A DNA stretch of 11,000 bases from Chrysomallon squamiferum (GCA_012295275.1 CM022665.1:36781933-36792932); one strand, 5' to 3'; counted from the stretch's first letter, positions 1 through 7,582 are shown. Made by a program: numbers and translations. Notes: a model not told the origin generated them from the letters alone.

Positions 1-144
1 AAGAATTAAACTTCTTTTCATATTAGTCATGACAAATTATAATTTGCTACGAAGAATAAAACGTTTCATAAATAGAGTTTCACTTGAACCTACTTTAAAA
101 TGGTGGAAATATAAAATTAATATTTTCTATTTGGATTTAAAATG
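1..144. other. AT-rich flank without recognised feature
   Basis: Plain AT-rich sequence before the first trinucleotide array. No open frame, RNA-like fold or repeat was seen in it. Confidence 0.6.
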
Positions 145-181
145 TTTGCTGTTGTTGTTGTTGTTGCTGCTGCTGCTGTTG
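145..181 (+). repeat. TTG/CTG trinucleotide tract
   Basis: A short run of TTG units changes to CTG units and back to TTG, giving a compound trinucleotide microsatellite. It leads directly into the GTA-type array that follows, so the two probably form one compound repeat. CTG units can form slipped hairpins, but the run is only a few units long. Confidence 0.85.
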
Positions 182-193
182 CCCTTGGTTTTA

Positions 194-540
194 TAGTAGT
201 AACGGTAGTAATAATGGTGGTGGAACTTACTGTAGTAGCAGTAATAGTAATAGTGGTAGTGGTAGTGGTATAAGCATATCAGAAATAATGGTGGTAGTAG
301 TAATGGTAGCTGTTGTAGTAACCTTTACTGTAGCGACATATTAGTAGTAACAGTCATAGTAGTAGTAGTAGCAGCAGTAGTAGCAGCAGAGGTAATAGTT
401 ATAGCAGTAGTAGTAGTAATAATCGTAGCAGTAGTAGTAGTAATACTAGTAGTAGTAGTGGTAATAGTAGTTGAAGTAGTAGTTAAAAGGGTAGAAGTAA
501 TATTTTAGTTGAAGTAGTAGTAGTATAGTGGAGATGGTAG
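194..540 (+). repeat. Imperfect GTA-type trinucleotide array
   Basis: About 350 bp made almost wholly of GTA, ATA, GCA, GTG and AAT-like triplets, interrupted by short unique pieces such as the stretch near 262-285. The heavy interruption suggests an old array decayed by point mutation and internal slippage. It resembles the younger array at 5209-5450, which still has a pure core. No protein-coding role is likely: triplet periodicity comes from the repeat itself, and frames that stay open encode monotonous residues. Confidence 0.85.
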
Positions 541-597
541 TACTAATACTGTACAAACTGACAACGTTTTAAAAGTAATAGTCATTGTAATTGCAGA

Positions 598-655
598 AAT
601 AATAATAATAGTAGTAGTTGTTGTTGTGGTGGTGGTAGTGGTAGTAAGCAGTAGT
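598..655 (+). repeat. AAT/GTA/GTT trinucleotide tract (outlier of the first array)
   Basis: A second patch of the same array type: AAT units, then GTA, TTG and GTG triplets, ending in AGTAGTAGG. It is split from the main array by about 55 bp of ordinary sequence. Confidence 0.75.
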
Positions 656-805
656 AGGAACAGAAGCAGCTTTCTGATTATTCAAAACACTTTTTGAACG
701 ATATAATTAATTTTAATTAATCAATTTATATTTCTAAATTATCACGTAATCTTATCTCTTTTATTTTATAATTGAATCTTAATACTTTTGGTCTAAATAT
801 TTTAC

Positions 806-808
<3 letters not shown>
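656..808. other. AT-rich spacer, nothing recognised
   Basis: AT-rich sequence between two microsatellites. No gene, RNA or structured repeat seen. Confidence 0.5.

Positions 809-857
<49 letters not shown>
809..857 (+). repeat. Perfect ATT microsatellite (about 16 units)
   Basis: An uninterrupted 49-bp TTA/ATT run. Its purity suggests recent slippage, so copy number is likely to vary between individuals. Confidence 0.95.
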
Positions 858-915
858 CTCTTAGCGAGAATTAAAAATTTTAACGAAATTTTAAAACGCG
901 TCGATGATTTTATTT

Positions 916-970
916 TTATTATTATTATTGTTGTTGTTTTATGTGTGTGTGTTTTAGTGTGCATGTGTTA
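916..970 (+). repeat. ATT/GTT then TG short repeats
   Basis: A short compound tract: ATT units, then GTT units, then an interrupted TG run around 941-970. Confidence 0.75.
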
Positions 971-1358
971 GTGTTAATTCTCTGCATATTATTTAATATT
1001 AACTCGGACGTTTTGATCCTTTTTATTCTACTTTTCTTTGATATATATCAATAAATTAGCTGGCAGTTATCTCCGTTTTAAGTATAATTTATAGCTTTAT
1101 TACTATAAATTCAGATATTTTAAAAGATGAAAAGTAAAATTTAAAACTGCATGTGAATATATTGCTTTTTTCAGTTGTTTTAAATTTTAAATTCCTTCAT
1201 TAGTATTACATTAAATGAATTTTACCATCTAAAGTTAATATTTTTATATTATCTTACTATAGAAATATTTTTCTTTAATTTATTATATCTTCTTTAACAT
1301 TAATTTTACATACACAATACCGATAATTTTTAAAATTATTTTTGTTTTTTTACTAACA
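971..1358. other. AT-rich sequence, nothing recognised
   Basis: About 390 bp of AT-rich DNA with no open frame of note, no tRNA-like fold and no clear repeat. The last part, from about 1300, may hold decayed copies of the 32-bp unit that follows. Confidence 0.5.
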
Positions 1359-1488
1359 TTTTTGACAGTTACATTTAATATTATATGTTTGACATTTAAT
1401 GTATTTTTAATATTAACCTTTTAACATTTAATGCATTTTTTAATAGTAACGTTTTAATAGTTAATGCCTTTCTGTTTTAATATTAAAA
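1359..1488 (+). repeat. Diverged AT-rich tandem repeat, unit about 32 bp
   Basis: Successive copies begin near 1359, 1388, 1419 and 1452. The shared skeleton is TTTGACATTTAATGTA, then a T run, then TTAATATTAAC. The second and third copies (1388-1418 and 1419-1451) align over nearly their full length. The first and fourth are more decayed. Copies differ in T-run length, so spacing varies from 29 to 37 bp. The composition is close to background, but the repeated order of motifs argues for a true minisatellite. Confidence 0.6.
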
Positions 1489-1589
1489 TTTATCATTTTT
1501 AATTCATGTTTATTTTCATATTAATGTTACTGACATTTTAACTATAAAGATGTTTTTCCTTGATTATCAAAATTTTGTGACTGATAATA

Positions 1590-1756
1590 AATTTTAATTT
1601 ATTTTAAAATTTATTTAATTTATTTAATTTTATTTTATTTTATTTTATTTTATTTATTTTTATTTTTATTTTTATATATTTGTTTTTTTTACAAATTAGT
1701 ATTTTTGGTTTGATGAGGCATTTCACTTACTTATTTTCAAATTTATTATTATAAAT

Positions 1757-1788
<32 letters not shown>

Positions 1789-1865
1789 TTTTATTATTTT
1801 ATTTTATTTTATTATTTTTTATTTTATTTATTTAATCATTTATTTATCTATCTATCTCTCTATCC
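1590..1865 (+). repeat. TTTA/TTTTA low-complexity tract with TATC tail
   Basis: Mixed TTTA, TTTTA and ATT units. It includes a clean (TTTTA)5 near 1628-1654 and a clean (TTTA)7 at 1761-1790. It ends in a few TATC/TCTC units around 1845-1864. A short less repetitive break lies near 1680-1745. Confidence 0.85.
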
Positions 1866-1912
1866 AGTCATTCATTTAATTTAATATAATTATTTTTATT
1901 TTTAAATAAAAA

Positions 1913-2100
1913 TTGTTATTGTTATTATTATTATTATTTATATTTTTACTTTTAAGTTTCATTTTTGTTTTTTATTTGATGTTTGCTGTTTTTTGTCTTG
2001 CTATTTTTAGGTTCCCTTGTATTTTTATTTTTATTTATTTATTTTTTTTTTGTGTGTCCTCCTATGTTGCTGTTTTTGGTTTATTTTTATTTTTCGCATT
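1913..2100 (+). repeat. T-rich low-complexity sequence
   Basis: Very T-rich DNA with ATT and TTTTTA units. Several overlapping frames stay open here and would encode only Phe, Leu, Ile and Val runs. That is the expected product of T-rich DNA, where stop codons need an A, so no gene is called. Confidence 0.75.
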
Positions 2101-2108
2101 TTGAATGC

Positions 2109-2153
2109 TTGTGTGTGTTTGTGTGTGCGTGTGTGTGTGTTTGTGCGTGTGTG
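2109..2153 (+). repeat. Interrupted TG dinucleotide tract
   Basis: A TG run with TTTG and CG interruptions. Alternating purine-pyrimidine sequence of this kind can adopt Z-form DNA under supercoiling. Confidence 0.85.
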
Positions 2154-2215
2154 GATATGTTCATACCTACATCAGTATACTAAATTATCGCTACCTTTCA
2201 AAGTGTGCTAATGTT

Positions 2216-2248
2216 GTTGTTTTTGTTTTTTTTTTTTTTGTTTTTTTT
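2216..2248 (+). repeat. Interrupted poly-T
   Basis: T run broken by two G residues. No retroelement body could be recognised beside it. Confidence 0.8.
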
Positions 2249-2454
2249 GAGTGCCACGAAAGGCGTACCTTCTGCTCCAAAACCAGTATAATGAAGTGCA
2301 CTAATTCATTCTTTAAACAATATGTGAATATGCTAAAACGTATCTTCTTAAGTTTTGTTTATGTTGACAATGCCGCTATATATTTCCAAACAAAAACAAT
2401 AACAACGGTTAATTTGAGATCGTTTTTCCTCTTTTCATTATAAAACAGAGAGAG

Positions 2455-2456
<2 letters not shown>
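2249..2456. other. Unique sequence, nothing recognised
   Basis: About 200 bp of less repetitive sequence. A forward frame runs through it to a stop at 2443, but it begins inside the TG tract. The translated part shows no motif I recognise. Confidence 0.5.

Positions 2457-2487
<31 letters not shown>
2457..2487 (+). repeat. Poly-A run of 31
   Basis: An uninterrupted A31 preceded by GAGAGAGAT. It could be the tail of a retroposed copy, but there is no AATAAA signal close upstream, no tRNA-like head and no flanking target duplication that I can see. It is therefore listed only as a homopolymer. Confidence 0.9.
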
Positions 2488-2489
<2 letters not shown>

Positions 2490-2815
2490 GCTTGAACGTG
2501 TCGGAGACAGCAAAAATTAAAAAAAAAATAAAAACAATAATAAGGCTAATCACGGTAAAGGTGAGTACATCTAGCCGAATCGATCCCATGCACTGTCGAA
2601 TTTAAACTGGGTTTTTGGTGGTTTTTTTTTTTTTTTTTGCATAATTAGCATAAATTTACACCTAGCTGTAACCAGGACACTACGATAAATGAATATATTA
2701 TACGATGATAGGCCATCATGCCACATGATATTGACCCAAACCGTCAGAAAAATAAAATAGATTGGATTTTTATGCAAATTATGATTAATATAGATCTAAA
2801 AAAAATATTTTTTTT
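2488..2815. other. AT-rich sequence with a 17-base T run, no gene seen
   Basis: A-rich patch at 2518-2543, a T17 run at 2622-2638 and otherwise ordinary AT-rich DNA. A perfect splice-donor-like string occurs at 2558-2566 (AAG, then GTGAGT), but stops crowd all frames upstream. Confidence 0.5.
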
Positions 2816-3062
2816 ATGGTGGTGTTAGGATCGTTGAGTGCACAAAAACAGGCAGATAATTTGATCCGCTTGTTTAATGGAACAATTATTTTTGCACGCA
2901 GAATTGTATTAACGGTGTATTTTAAACATAGGGCGCATTTAATGTTCAGTTTCGAGTTATATATATTTTCCAAATGCGAACATGTTCGTGTACGTTAGTA
3001 CATAAGTACAGACAGACAGACTCACACGCACATGTATGTATCCCTCCTTCTTCCAGCCATCA
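2816..3062. other. Moderately complex unique sequence, no gene recognised
   Basis: Less repetitive than its surroundings. A 60-codon forward frame at 2816-2998 and an overlapping reverse frame both exist. Neither shows a recognisable domain, and frames of this length are expected by chance. A short GACA repeat lies near 3010-3020. Confidence 0.5.
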
Positions 3063-3079
3063 ATGCATGCGTGCGCGCA
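3063..3079. other. Alternating purine-pyrimidine stretch (Z-DNA-prone)
   Basis: Seventeen bases of strictly alternating purine and pyrimidine, rich in GC and TG steps (core GCGTGCGCGC). This composition favours Z-form DNA. It sits just upstream of the ATAC microsatellite. Confidence 0.6.
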
Positions 3080-3096
3080 AACATACACGTAATTTT

Positions 3097-3133
3097 ATAC
3101 ATACATACATACATACATACATACATACATACA
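3097..3133 (+). repeat. Perfect ATAC microsatellite (9 units)
   Basis: Nine uninterrupted ATAC units. The same tetranucleotide, read on the other strand as GTAT, makes up the larger compound arrays at 5760-5970 and 6987-7134. Confidence 0.95.
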
Positions 3134-3266
3134 AGCACTGGATATTTAATAAACTTCAGAGAATATAATACAATACTTAAAATTTTAATTGTGTATGGAT
3201 TTTCGCGGAGAATGTTATTACTTGGGTTTTTCTTTTTCTTTTTAAGGTGAGCGATTGAAATTCATC

Positions 3267-3320
3267 TTAAAAATGACCATTACCTCACTTTTATATCAGT
3301 TTAGTCCAAACATACATCCA
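3267..3320 (+). repeat. Left terminal inverted repeat of the MITE-like element
   Basis: Starts with TTAAAAATGACCATTAC and ends with CAAACATACATCCA. It pairs with 3630-3682. The inner end is followed by a short palindrome, CAGTTTAAAACTG, at 3322-3334. Confidence 0.75.
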
Positions 3321-3353
3321 TCAGTTTAAAACTGCCAAACTTTAAAAACAGTA

Positions 3354-3367
3354 GCGCCACCTAGGGT
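3354..3367 (-). promoter_or_regulatory. CTCF-like motif inside the MITE-like element
   Basis: On the minus strand the sequence reads ACCCTAGGTGGCGC. This matches 12 of 14 positions of the well-known CTCF core CCASYAGRKGGCRS, including the whole YAGRKGGCRS half. CTCF is found across bilaterian animals, and transposons carrying its site are known in mammals. Binding here is inference only. Confidence 0.35.
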
Positions 3368-3388
3368 GATGCAAGGAAACCAGGCTAA

Positions 3389-3401
3389 AGTTCAAAGTTC
3401 A
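3389..3401 (+). promoter_or_regulatory. DR1 nuclear-receptor-like site
   Basis: Two perfect AGTTCA half-sites in direct orientation with a one-base spacer (AGTTCAAAGTTCA). This is the arrangement bound by HNF4 and RXR-type receptors. It lies 21 bp from the CTCF-like motif, within the MITE-like element. Function is not shown by the sequence. Confidence 0.3.
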
Positions 3402-3629
3402 CTTGTCTTAAAATCTGAACTGTTTCTTTGCTACTGTAAATATAAAGTTAGAATAATCTTTGAATTTATCAATGAAGATGGTTTGTTATTAATTTTGAAT
3501 AAAGTGAAATTTTTTAAATTGAATTTAAAATTAATATGCAGAAATATTCAGTGATCCAAGTTGGTATTTTGCCCCCCAAAAAATGGTGACAGACTCAGTT
3601 CTATTTCTCTCTTTAGATTAGCTTGTAAG

Positions 3630-3682
3630 TGGATGTATGTTTGAAATAAACAAATATAAAAGCGTAGTAATGGTCATTTTAA
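3630..3682 (-). repeat. Right terminal inverted repeat of the MITE-like element
   Basis: Reverse complement of the left arm with seven substitutions and one missing A. The outermost bases are TTAA at 3679-3682. Directly outside lies a small direct repeat, CCATTGTC, at 3686-3693 and 3696-3703, which may be incidental. Confidence 0.75.
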
Positions 3683-3689
3683 GGTCCAT

Positions 3690-3985
3690 TGTCGGCCATT
3701 GTCCATTCGATTTTTTAATGCATCTTTTACGGGGATACCTAATTCATTTTTCTTTCCGTTGTTACTTTAATCTTTTTATGCATGTTTTCCTATTGTTGTT
3801 GTTTTCTTTGTATCTTTCTTTCGTTCTCAATTTTATTTGTTTGTTGTTGTTATCGTTTTTTTTGTTTTTTCATTACTGATGACGTTTTTAATGCTTTGTG
3901 GGGTTTTGGGGCGGACTGTTTATTGTTTTTGTTTTTATTTTTGCTTTTTATAGTGTTTTTCAACTATATTTTTATTAGTCACTGA
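3690..3985 (+). other. T-rich sequence with long hydrophobic pseudo-frames, no gene
   Basis: T-rich with many TTG and TTTC units. Two overlapping forward frames stay open because the strand is poor in A. Their products would be Phe/Leu/Cys runs with no domain. No gene is called. Confidence 0.6.
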
Positions 3986-4135
3986 GAATTTATTTATTTA
4001 TTTTTATCTGTTTATCTTTACTTTTATTTTTATTTATTATTTTTTGTATTTTATATTTTTTATTTTCTTTTTATTTATATTTATATTTTTTATTTTATTA
4101 TTATTTTTTATTATGAATTGTTTTTTATGATTATT
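3986..4135 (+). repeat. TTTA/TTTTTA low-complexity tract
   Basis: Degenerate T-rich repeat of TTTA, TTTTA and ATT units, similar in texture to 1590-1865. Confidence 0.75.
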
Positions 4136-4793
4136 AATGTGTACTTTTTCACTTTTTCCGCACCACTGTTATTGCTGCTTTCAAAAATTATTAAAACTAA
4201 TAATTTAGAATTTTATGTCACAAACGAAAAAAATTTCTTTCACTTTTTCTCTAGCTTTAGATAAATTACACGTTTAAAAATAAAACAGTATAATAATATT
4301 TGTACTTAGTTGTTCATTAACATATGCACATCTAATACCCAAAATAAATTAAACTTGAAAACAGTTAACTTCAAAGTTATTTAATAATGTTGAAAATCTA
4401 TAAATTAATGATGATGTAAAGAAAAACGGATGTTTATATGTTTTGAAAAAAATAATAAAATAAAATTTTAAAAATCTAGTTTGTCACTTTGCTTCACATT
4501 AAAAGAACGGCGAGTATAGAAAAATATTCACATTGTCAAATGCTAATGGATTAATCATGTTTGCTGAAACATTATGACCAGGTGAAAAAATATAATAAAA
4601 TGTTATAACTACATTTATTAATCAACTCTGTTTATATACGCATAAAAAAGTTAAAAATTAAAATTACAACCAAAAAAATAACAATAAATACAAAATACAT
4701 TTTATAATTCTGGTGTAGAGAGCATACGAATAGTAAATTTCAAACTTTTGAGTGTGTTTGGGTGCCGTTTCTTTTTAATAATGTTTTACCATC

Positions 4794-4796
<3 letters not shown>
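4136..4796. other. AT-rich sequence, nothing recognised
   Basis: About 660 bp of ordinary AT-rich DNA on which the bias moves from T-rich to A-rich. I saw no open frame of note, no inverted-repeat element, no tRNA-like fold and no tandem array. Confidence 0.5.

Positions 4797-4884
<88 letters not shown>
4797..4884 (+). repeat. Perfect (TC)44 microsatellite
   Basis: Eighty-eight uninterrupted bases of TC. It is a perfect mirror-repeat polypyrimidine-polypurine tract, a form able to make intramolecular triplex (H-DNA). It leads into a further 150 bp of degraded pyrimidine-rich sequence. Confidence 0.97.
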
Positions 4885-4889
<5 letters not shown>

Positions 4890-5048
4890 TTCTGTATCTG
4901 TCTCTTGATCTTTCTATGTAATTATTTGTCTCTCTTTCTTTCCATCACTTTTGTTTTTTCCACTCGCTCTGAAACTTTCTTTTTCTGTCTTTCTCTTCAC
5001 CTCACTCTCAGACCTTACTCGCTTTCACTGTATTTTTCTCTCTCTGTA
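4885..5048 (+). repeat. Degraded pyrimidine-rich tract
   Basis: TC, TTTC and TCTG units continue from the perfect array with rising interruption, as expected for an old flank of the same microsatellite. Frames open here encode only Leu, Ser, Phe and Thr. Confidence 0.7.
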
Positions 5049-5087
5049 TCACACACGCACACGCACACACACACTCACATACGCACG
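5049..5087 (+). repeat. Interrupted CA dinucleotide tract
   Basis: CA units broken by CG and TC, directly after the pyrimidine tract. Confidence 0.85.
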
Positions 5088-5208
5088 ATTCGTATATATG
5101 AATATGATCCTGTCGACACACGTCAAAGCTGAGTGGACGTTATTTTATTTTTATTTTCATTATTATCCTCATCGACATCAGATCATTATCACCACTTTGG
5201 TGAAATCA

Positions 5209-5356
5209 GTTGTTGTTGTAATAATAGTAGTAATAGTAATTTTGATAGTAGTAGTAGTAATAGTAATATCGACAGTAGTAGTTGCTGTATTGGTAGTAGT
5301 AGTAGTAGTGATAATAATAATATTAGTAGTAGTAGTAGTAGTAGCAGAAGAGGTAA

Positions 5357-5399
<43 letters not shown>

Positions 5400-5450
5400 T
5401 GTGGTAATAGTAGTTGTAGTTGTAGCAGCAGCACTAGCTGTAGCAGTATT
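5209..5450 (+). repeat. GTA trinucleotide array with pure (AGT)14 core
   Basis: About 240 bp of GTA, ATA, GTT and GCA triplets, with an uninterrupted (AGT)14 at 5358-5399. All three forward frames and one reverse frame run open through parts of it, encoding poly-Val/Ile, poly-Ser and poly-Leu. This happens because the array itself lacks stops in those phases. It is not evidence of a gene. The array is the younger-looking counterpart of 194-540. Confidence 0.9.
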
Positions 5451-5463
5451 CAGTATTCGTTAA

Positions 5464-5733
5464 AATAAAACAAAACTGCAGTCACATTACAAATCGCTGT
5501 GTCATATAAAAACTTTCTCTGCCAGAATCGTGGCGTATCCCACTGCACGTTGCTGTATTTGAAGGTCATCTGTGTGTAACGTGTAGATGAGTAATAGCAC
5601 TGGCCATCAGACATGACTAAACTGACGTAATTCTAATTACATTTTATTTATTATTTATATATGATACTGTAATTTGATTATTATCGTATACTGTATCCTA
5701 ATGAGGACTTTAATCGATACAGGTTTGAGCAAA
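5464..5733. other. Unique spacer, nothing confidently recognised
   Basis: Less repetitive DNA between two arrays. The stretch 5520-5600 faintly resembles a tRNA-derived SINE head, but it lacks an intact B box. No gene seen. Confidence 0.5.
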
Positions 5734-5970
5734 TGGTTGGTTGGTTGGTTGGATGGATGAATGTATGTGCGTATGGATGGACGGATGTGTGGATATTTAT
5801 GTATGTATTTATGTTTGTTTGTATGTACGTATTCATGTATATATATATAATATCTGTATTTATATATGTAATTATATATGTGTGTGTATATATATGTATG
5901 TATATGTGTCTGTATGTATGCATGCATGAATGTATATATGCATGTATGTATGTATGTATGTATGTATGTA
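5734..5970 (+). repeat. Compound GGTT/GGAT/GTAT array
   Basis: The order is (GGTT)4 at 5735-5750, (GGAT)2 at 5751-5758, about 180 bp of impure GTAT/GGAT/TATA units, then (ATGT)7 at 5942-5970. A 140-codon forward frame and a 151-codon reverse frame cross it and the next tract. Their products are Tyr/Val/Met/Cys and Thr/His/Ile/Tyr repeats, which are simple-repeat artefacts. Confidence 0.9.
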
Positions 5971-6066
5971 CGCAGTTGTTTTCTATAACGGCTGAAGAAT
6001 ATTGTTTACTATCACAACAATCATCATTTTTACTATTACTGCTGCAGCTATCATTATTATTATTAC

Positions 6067-6133
<67 letters not shown>
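6067..6133 (+). repeat. Perfect (TAT)22 microsatellite
   Basis: An uninterrupted 66-67 bp run. Imperfect units extend left to about 6020, including ATC and ACT variants. On the reverse strand it reads as poly-Asn. Confidence 0.95.
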
Positions 6134-6519
6134 CAAAAGCCATTATTTAAACTGACATTTTCATCTACATAATAAAATATATTTACCTTTGTAAATGAAA
6201 TATTGCAGCCAAAACCTCATCAAAATCAACATTAACATCATTATTTTTTATTTTTTCGAAATTAATGATTTTTTTTTTTTATTAAATATATTCTTTTATT
6301 ACTTTTTTCAAAACATTTAAAATTTATTTCGAATTTAGTTACTTTCATCTTACTTTATATGAATGTTTTCACTTTTTTATTTTGTTTTTAAAAAATTGTT
6401 GTTTTTTTTTGTTCTGTTCTCACATAAAAAGTTCTTTTCCTAATCATATTTTAAATATAACATAATAAATTCAAATGCATTAATTTATTTATTTATGCAT
6501 ATGACATCATGCTAGTAAA
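6134..6519. other. AT-rich sequence, nothing recognised
   Basis: About 385 bp of AT-rich DNA with short T runs. No gene, RNA or structured repeat was seen. Confidence 0.5.
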
Positions 6520-6572
6520 CACACACACATAAACACACACACACACACACACACACACATACTACACACACT
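6520..6572 (+). repeat. CA dinucleotide tract
   Basis: CA units with a few interruptions. The cleanest part is about 6534-6559. Confidence 0.9.
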
Positions 6573-6841
6573 CTAAAAAAAGGAACAAAATTTAAATAAT
6601 GATTTGTGCACGACTAATATTACAAATGCAGAGACGCAACACGTGTTGAGTTCATAAAAACTCGAGACATCGCATAAACTTGACGACAAGATGGATATAT
6701 GCAAATGTTGTGAAATGTACACTGTCGAGGCGTTTAGTCCAGCTTATAACAATTAATTATCGTTAATATGTTTTCATTCTGTATTAGTTTTCAGTTTTTC
6801 TAAGGCACGTACACGATACACGTCGAGTGGGGGGAGACTGC
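6573..6841. other. Unique sequence with palindromic E-box
   Basis: One of the more complex, CpG-bearing stretches. It holds a 12-bp perfect palindrome CAACACGTGTTG at 6637-6648, with the bHLH E-box CACGTG at its centre. A POU octamer string ATGCAAAT lies at 6699-6706. Each is expected about once by chance in a window of this size. No open frame of note. Confidence 0.4.
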
Positions 6842-6897
6842 AAAAAAAAAAAAAGAAGAAGAAGAAAAAAAAAGGAGAAGAAAAAAAAGGAGAAGAA
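6842..6897 (+). repeat. Purine-only A/GAA tract
   Basis: About 55 bases of A runs with GAA and GGAGAA units, all purine on this strand. It may form triplex DNA. Confidence 0.85.
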
Positions 6898-6917
6898 TAT
6901 GTATGTGTGACTGTTGT

Positions 6918-6989
6918 GTCTATATGTGTCTCTGTCTGTGTGTGTGCGTGTGTGTGTGTGTGTGTTTTCTATATCTATATATATAGATG
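6918..6989 (+). repeat. TG then TA dinucleotide tract
   Basis: A TG/TC run to about 6966, then a TATA-type palindromic run (CTATATATATAG core near 6974-6985). It leads into the GTAT array. Confidence 0.8.
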
Positions 6990-7154
6990 TATGTATGTAT
7001 GTGTGTGACTATTTGTATATATGTATGTATTTATGTATGTATGCATGTTCATGTATGGAAGTATGTATGTACGTATGTATGTATGTGCAAGTATATGTGT
7101 GTGTATGTGTGTATGTATGTATGTATGTATGTATGGATGGATGGATGGATGGAT
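6987..7154 (+). repeat. Compound GTAT/GGAT array
   Basis: Impure GTAT units to about 7110, then a pure (GTAT)6 at 7111-7134 joined without a break to (GGAT)5 at 7135-7154. Frames of 87 and 147 codons cross it. Their products are Tyr/Val/Cys/Met repeats with no domain. Confidence 0.9.
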
Positions 7155-7385
7155 GTACTGTGCTGCATATACAGTGATTTTTATCGAATAAAATCTTTTG
7201 AAGTGTGTAGAGGTTTGGAGATTCTGATGTTTTCATATGACAGTCTATCAGTTTGTCTCACTCTTATTTCTCAGTTACTGGTTTTACTTATTCCTGTTAT
7301 TTTGTCTTCTTACTTTTTTGCCGAGGTTATTCTGTATTCGTTTTTACAAGGGATTTTCAATTTTCAATTTTCTTTTTTGTTGTTG
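7155..7385. other. T-rich unique sequence, no gene recognised
   Basis: Forward frames continue out of the GTAT array into this T-rich DNA and encode hydrophobic residues. There is no start context, domain or splice pattern to support a gene. Confidence 0.5.
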
Positions 7386-7402
7386 TTTTTTTTTTTTTTT
7401 TT
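7386..7402 (+). repeat. Poly-T run of 17
   Basis: Homopolymer inside T-rich DNA. Confidence 0.9.
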
Positions 7403-7557
7403 ATCTGTCGGTTATTGTTTTGAAATTTAATATTTTAATTTATTATTTTTTGGTAAATTTGTATTTTATCTTGTTTCTTGTTTGTACTGGATTTTTCTTT
7501 CAGTTTTTATTATTTCTGCTGTTATTTGGTCGTTTACCTTTTCTTCTTTCTTTCTTG
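7403..7557 (+). other. T-rich sequence between two T runs
   Basis: T-rich DNA of low complexity between two homopolymers. Nothing recognised. Confidence 0.5.
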
Positions 7558-7582
7558 TTTTTTTTTTTTTTTTTTTTTTTTT
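7558..7582 (+). repeat. Poly-T run of 25
   Basis: Uninterrupted homopolymer. No retroelement body was recognised on either side. Confidence 0.9.

Larger units (their letters stand above)
3267..3682. mobile_element. MITE-like non-autonomous DNA transposon flanked by TTAA
   Basis: The ends are long inverted repeats. The left arm (3267-3320) and the reverse complement of the right arm (3630-3682) agree at about 46 of 54 aligned columns, with one single-base gap. Shared blocks are TGACCATTAC, CTTTTATAT and CAAACATACATCCA. Both arms begin with TTAA at the outer edge, which would fit a TTAA target duplication of the piggyBac type. However, the CCY start usual for piggyBac termini is absent, so the superfamily is open. 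The interior of about 310 bp encodes no transposase; a 62-codon frame inside it is not recognisable. At about 416 bp with no coding capacity it fits a MITE. The arms have diverged, so the copy is not young. An alternative is an unrelated inverted duplication. Confidence 0.75.

Noticed and set aside
2558-2566. Perfect splice-donor string AAG/GTGAGT
   Set aside because: All upstream frames are full of stops and no exon is visible. A nine-base match of this degeneracy has a fair chance of turning up in 11 kb.
2816-2998. 60-codon forward frame beginning MVVLGSLSAQ
   Set aside because: Non-repetitive but short, unrecognised, overlapped by a reverse frame of like length, and within chance expectation.
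5133-5468. Open frames giving poly-Ser, poly-Val and (reverse) poly-Leu proteins
   Set aside because: They are readings of the GTA trinucleotide array in different phases. Several phases and both strands are open at once and no non-repetitive domain is attached.
5520-5600. Possible decayed tRNA-derived SINE head (CAGAATCGT then GTATTT and TCTG)
   Set aside because: The resemblance rests on short scattered matches to a cephalopod SINE that I recall only approximately. No B box or SINE tail follows. A Repbase or Dfam search would settle it.
5681-6155. Frames of 140 (forward) and 151 (reverse) codons
   Set aside because: Products are tetranucleotide-derived Tyr/Val/Met or His/Thr/Ile repeats plus poly-Leu or poly-Asn from the TAT tract. 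They are simple-repeat artefacts.
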